Source: Ruminococcus sp. YE282 (GTDB taxonomy: Bacteria; Bacillota; Clostridia; Oscillospirales; Acutalibacteraceae). From it: 34,670 nucleotides of DNA. Below, in pieces: positions 34,417 to 34,670 of this stretch; the first letter of the stretch is position 1; each line of letters opens with the position of its first letter. The DNA lies in the NCBI GenBank assembly GCA_900101355.1, contig FMUV01000025.1, positions 1-34,670 of the forward strand, written 5' to 3'. A program made the translations under genes and the position numbers. The notes under the pieces were generated by a model. It saw nothing but the letters and a program-made list of their open reading frames with translations. It ran no database searches and was not told the origin of the DNA.

Positions 34417-34670
34417 ATGCCAAGAGAATATCGACATATACAACAATATGAAAAAGAAATAATAGAGCTTTGGGAACAAGGAAAGACATTAAGAGAAATT
34501 GCAGAAAAATTTGGATTTAGCAAAAATCAAGTACAGGAATTTAAAACAAGATATAACCGTAAGCAAAGGAAACTTGCATCGGGTATAGTAATTAAACCCA
34601 AAGGTAGACCACGAAAAGATGGAACTTCTCTACCGCCATCAATACAACAATTAAGCAAGTTGTCTCAGAT
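34417..34670 (+). CDS. IS3-family transposase OrfA-like protein, N-terminal part (runs off right edge)
   Basis: The frame opens at ATG 34417 and is open for 84 codons to the window edge. It begins MPREYRHIQQYEKEIIELWE and has a helix-turn-helix 'KTLREIAEKFGFSKNQVQEF' (about residues 23-42), then basic 'RKQRKLASG' and 'KPKGRPRKDG', then 'LPPSIQQLSKL'. This order is familiar from OrfA proteins of IS3-family elements in gut Clostridia; the DDE domain would be in OrfB downstream. No frameshift is visible. Confidence 0.75.
   Translation, partial: MPREYRHIQQYEKEIIELWEQGKTLREIAEKFGFSKNQVQEFKTRYNRKQRKLASGIVIKPKGRPRKDGTSLPPSIQQLSKLSQ

Larger units (their letters stand above)
34333..34670 (+). mobile_element. 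IS3-type insertion sequence, left end (partial)
   Basis: The region holds a short hairpin GTCCGT/ACGGAC (34341-34357), a long leader hairpin and the OrfA start. IS3-family ends usually begin with TG; the TGCACAGGTCCG at about 34334 is a possible tip. The right end, OrfB and target duplication are outside the window, so the boundary is only a guess. Confidence 0.5.

Overview
The window is low-GC DNA from a Gram-positive gut-type Clostridia, most like a Ruminococcus or other Oscillospiraceae. The signs are AT-rich intergenic DNA, strong consensus sigma-A promoters with GGAGG ribosome sites, a V-type instead of F-type ATPase operon, a secreted dockerin-bearing GH53 galactanase, pyruvate formate-lyase and ATP-dependent PEP carboxykinase. 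Species cannot be fixed from sequence alone. Both ends run into insertion sequences: an IS256/Mutator-type transposase on the left (minus strand) and an IS3-type OrfA on the right (plus strand).

Layout. (1) 376-6185, minus strand: a five-gene operon behind one strong promoter, in the order adenylating ligase, carrier protein, fold-type III PLP decarboxylase, MBOAT acyltransferase, SGNH-like membrane-anchored protein. It has the architecture of the dlt (teichoic acid D-alanylation) operon, but a decarboxylase is inserted and the ligase lacks the residues that recognise D-alanine. (2) 6414-11085, minus: an autoregulated tetR-RND efflux operon; the RND protein carries about 310 residues of coiled coil inside its porter domain. 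(3) 11423-11902, minus: a YbaK/EbsC-family deacylase. (4) 12172-20739, plus: a nine-gene V-type ATPase operon whose K subunit keeps the Na+ ligands known from Enterococcus NtpK. (5) 20723-22658, minus: a minimal kinase-like protein and the GH53-dockerin galactanase. (6) 22983-26005, minus: pflB-pflA, divergent from (7) 26197-26889, plus: an FNR-type regulator with an E. coli-like cysteine pattern; a perfect FNR palindrome lies between them. (8) 27379-28983, plus: pckA. (9) 29249-34220, minus: response regulator, intramembrane-sensing kinase, ABC ATPase and two-FtsX-domain permease.

How it fits together. The central metabolic genes suit a fermenting anaerobe: PEP carboxykinase links PEP and oxaloacetate, PFL makes acetyl-CoA and formate, and the FNR-like protein probably ties pfl to oxygen or nitric oxide. 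The V-ATPase probably spends ATP to pump Na+. The galactanase feeds on plant pectic galactan. Two envelope modules (TetR-RND and TCS-ABC) look like stress or drug defence. The dlt-like cassette with an embedded decarboxylase is the best candidate for an undescribed system: it predicts that a decarboxylated amino-acyl group, for example 4-aminobutyryl or beta-alanyl, is made on a carrier protein and then passed across the membrane to a surface polymer. Three intergenic regions also hold hairpin-rich sequence, two of them clearly related, which may be a dispersed non-coding element.
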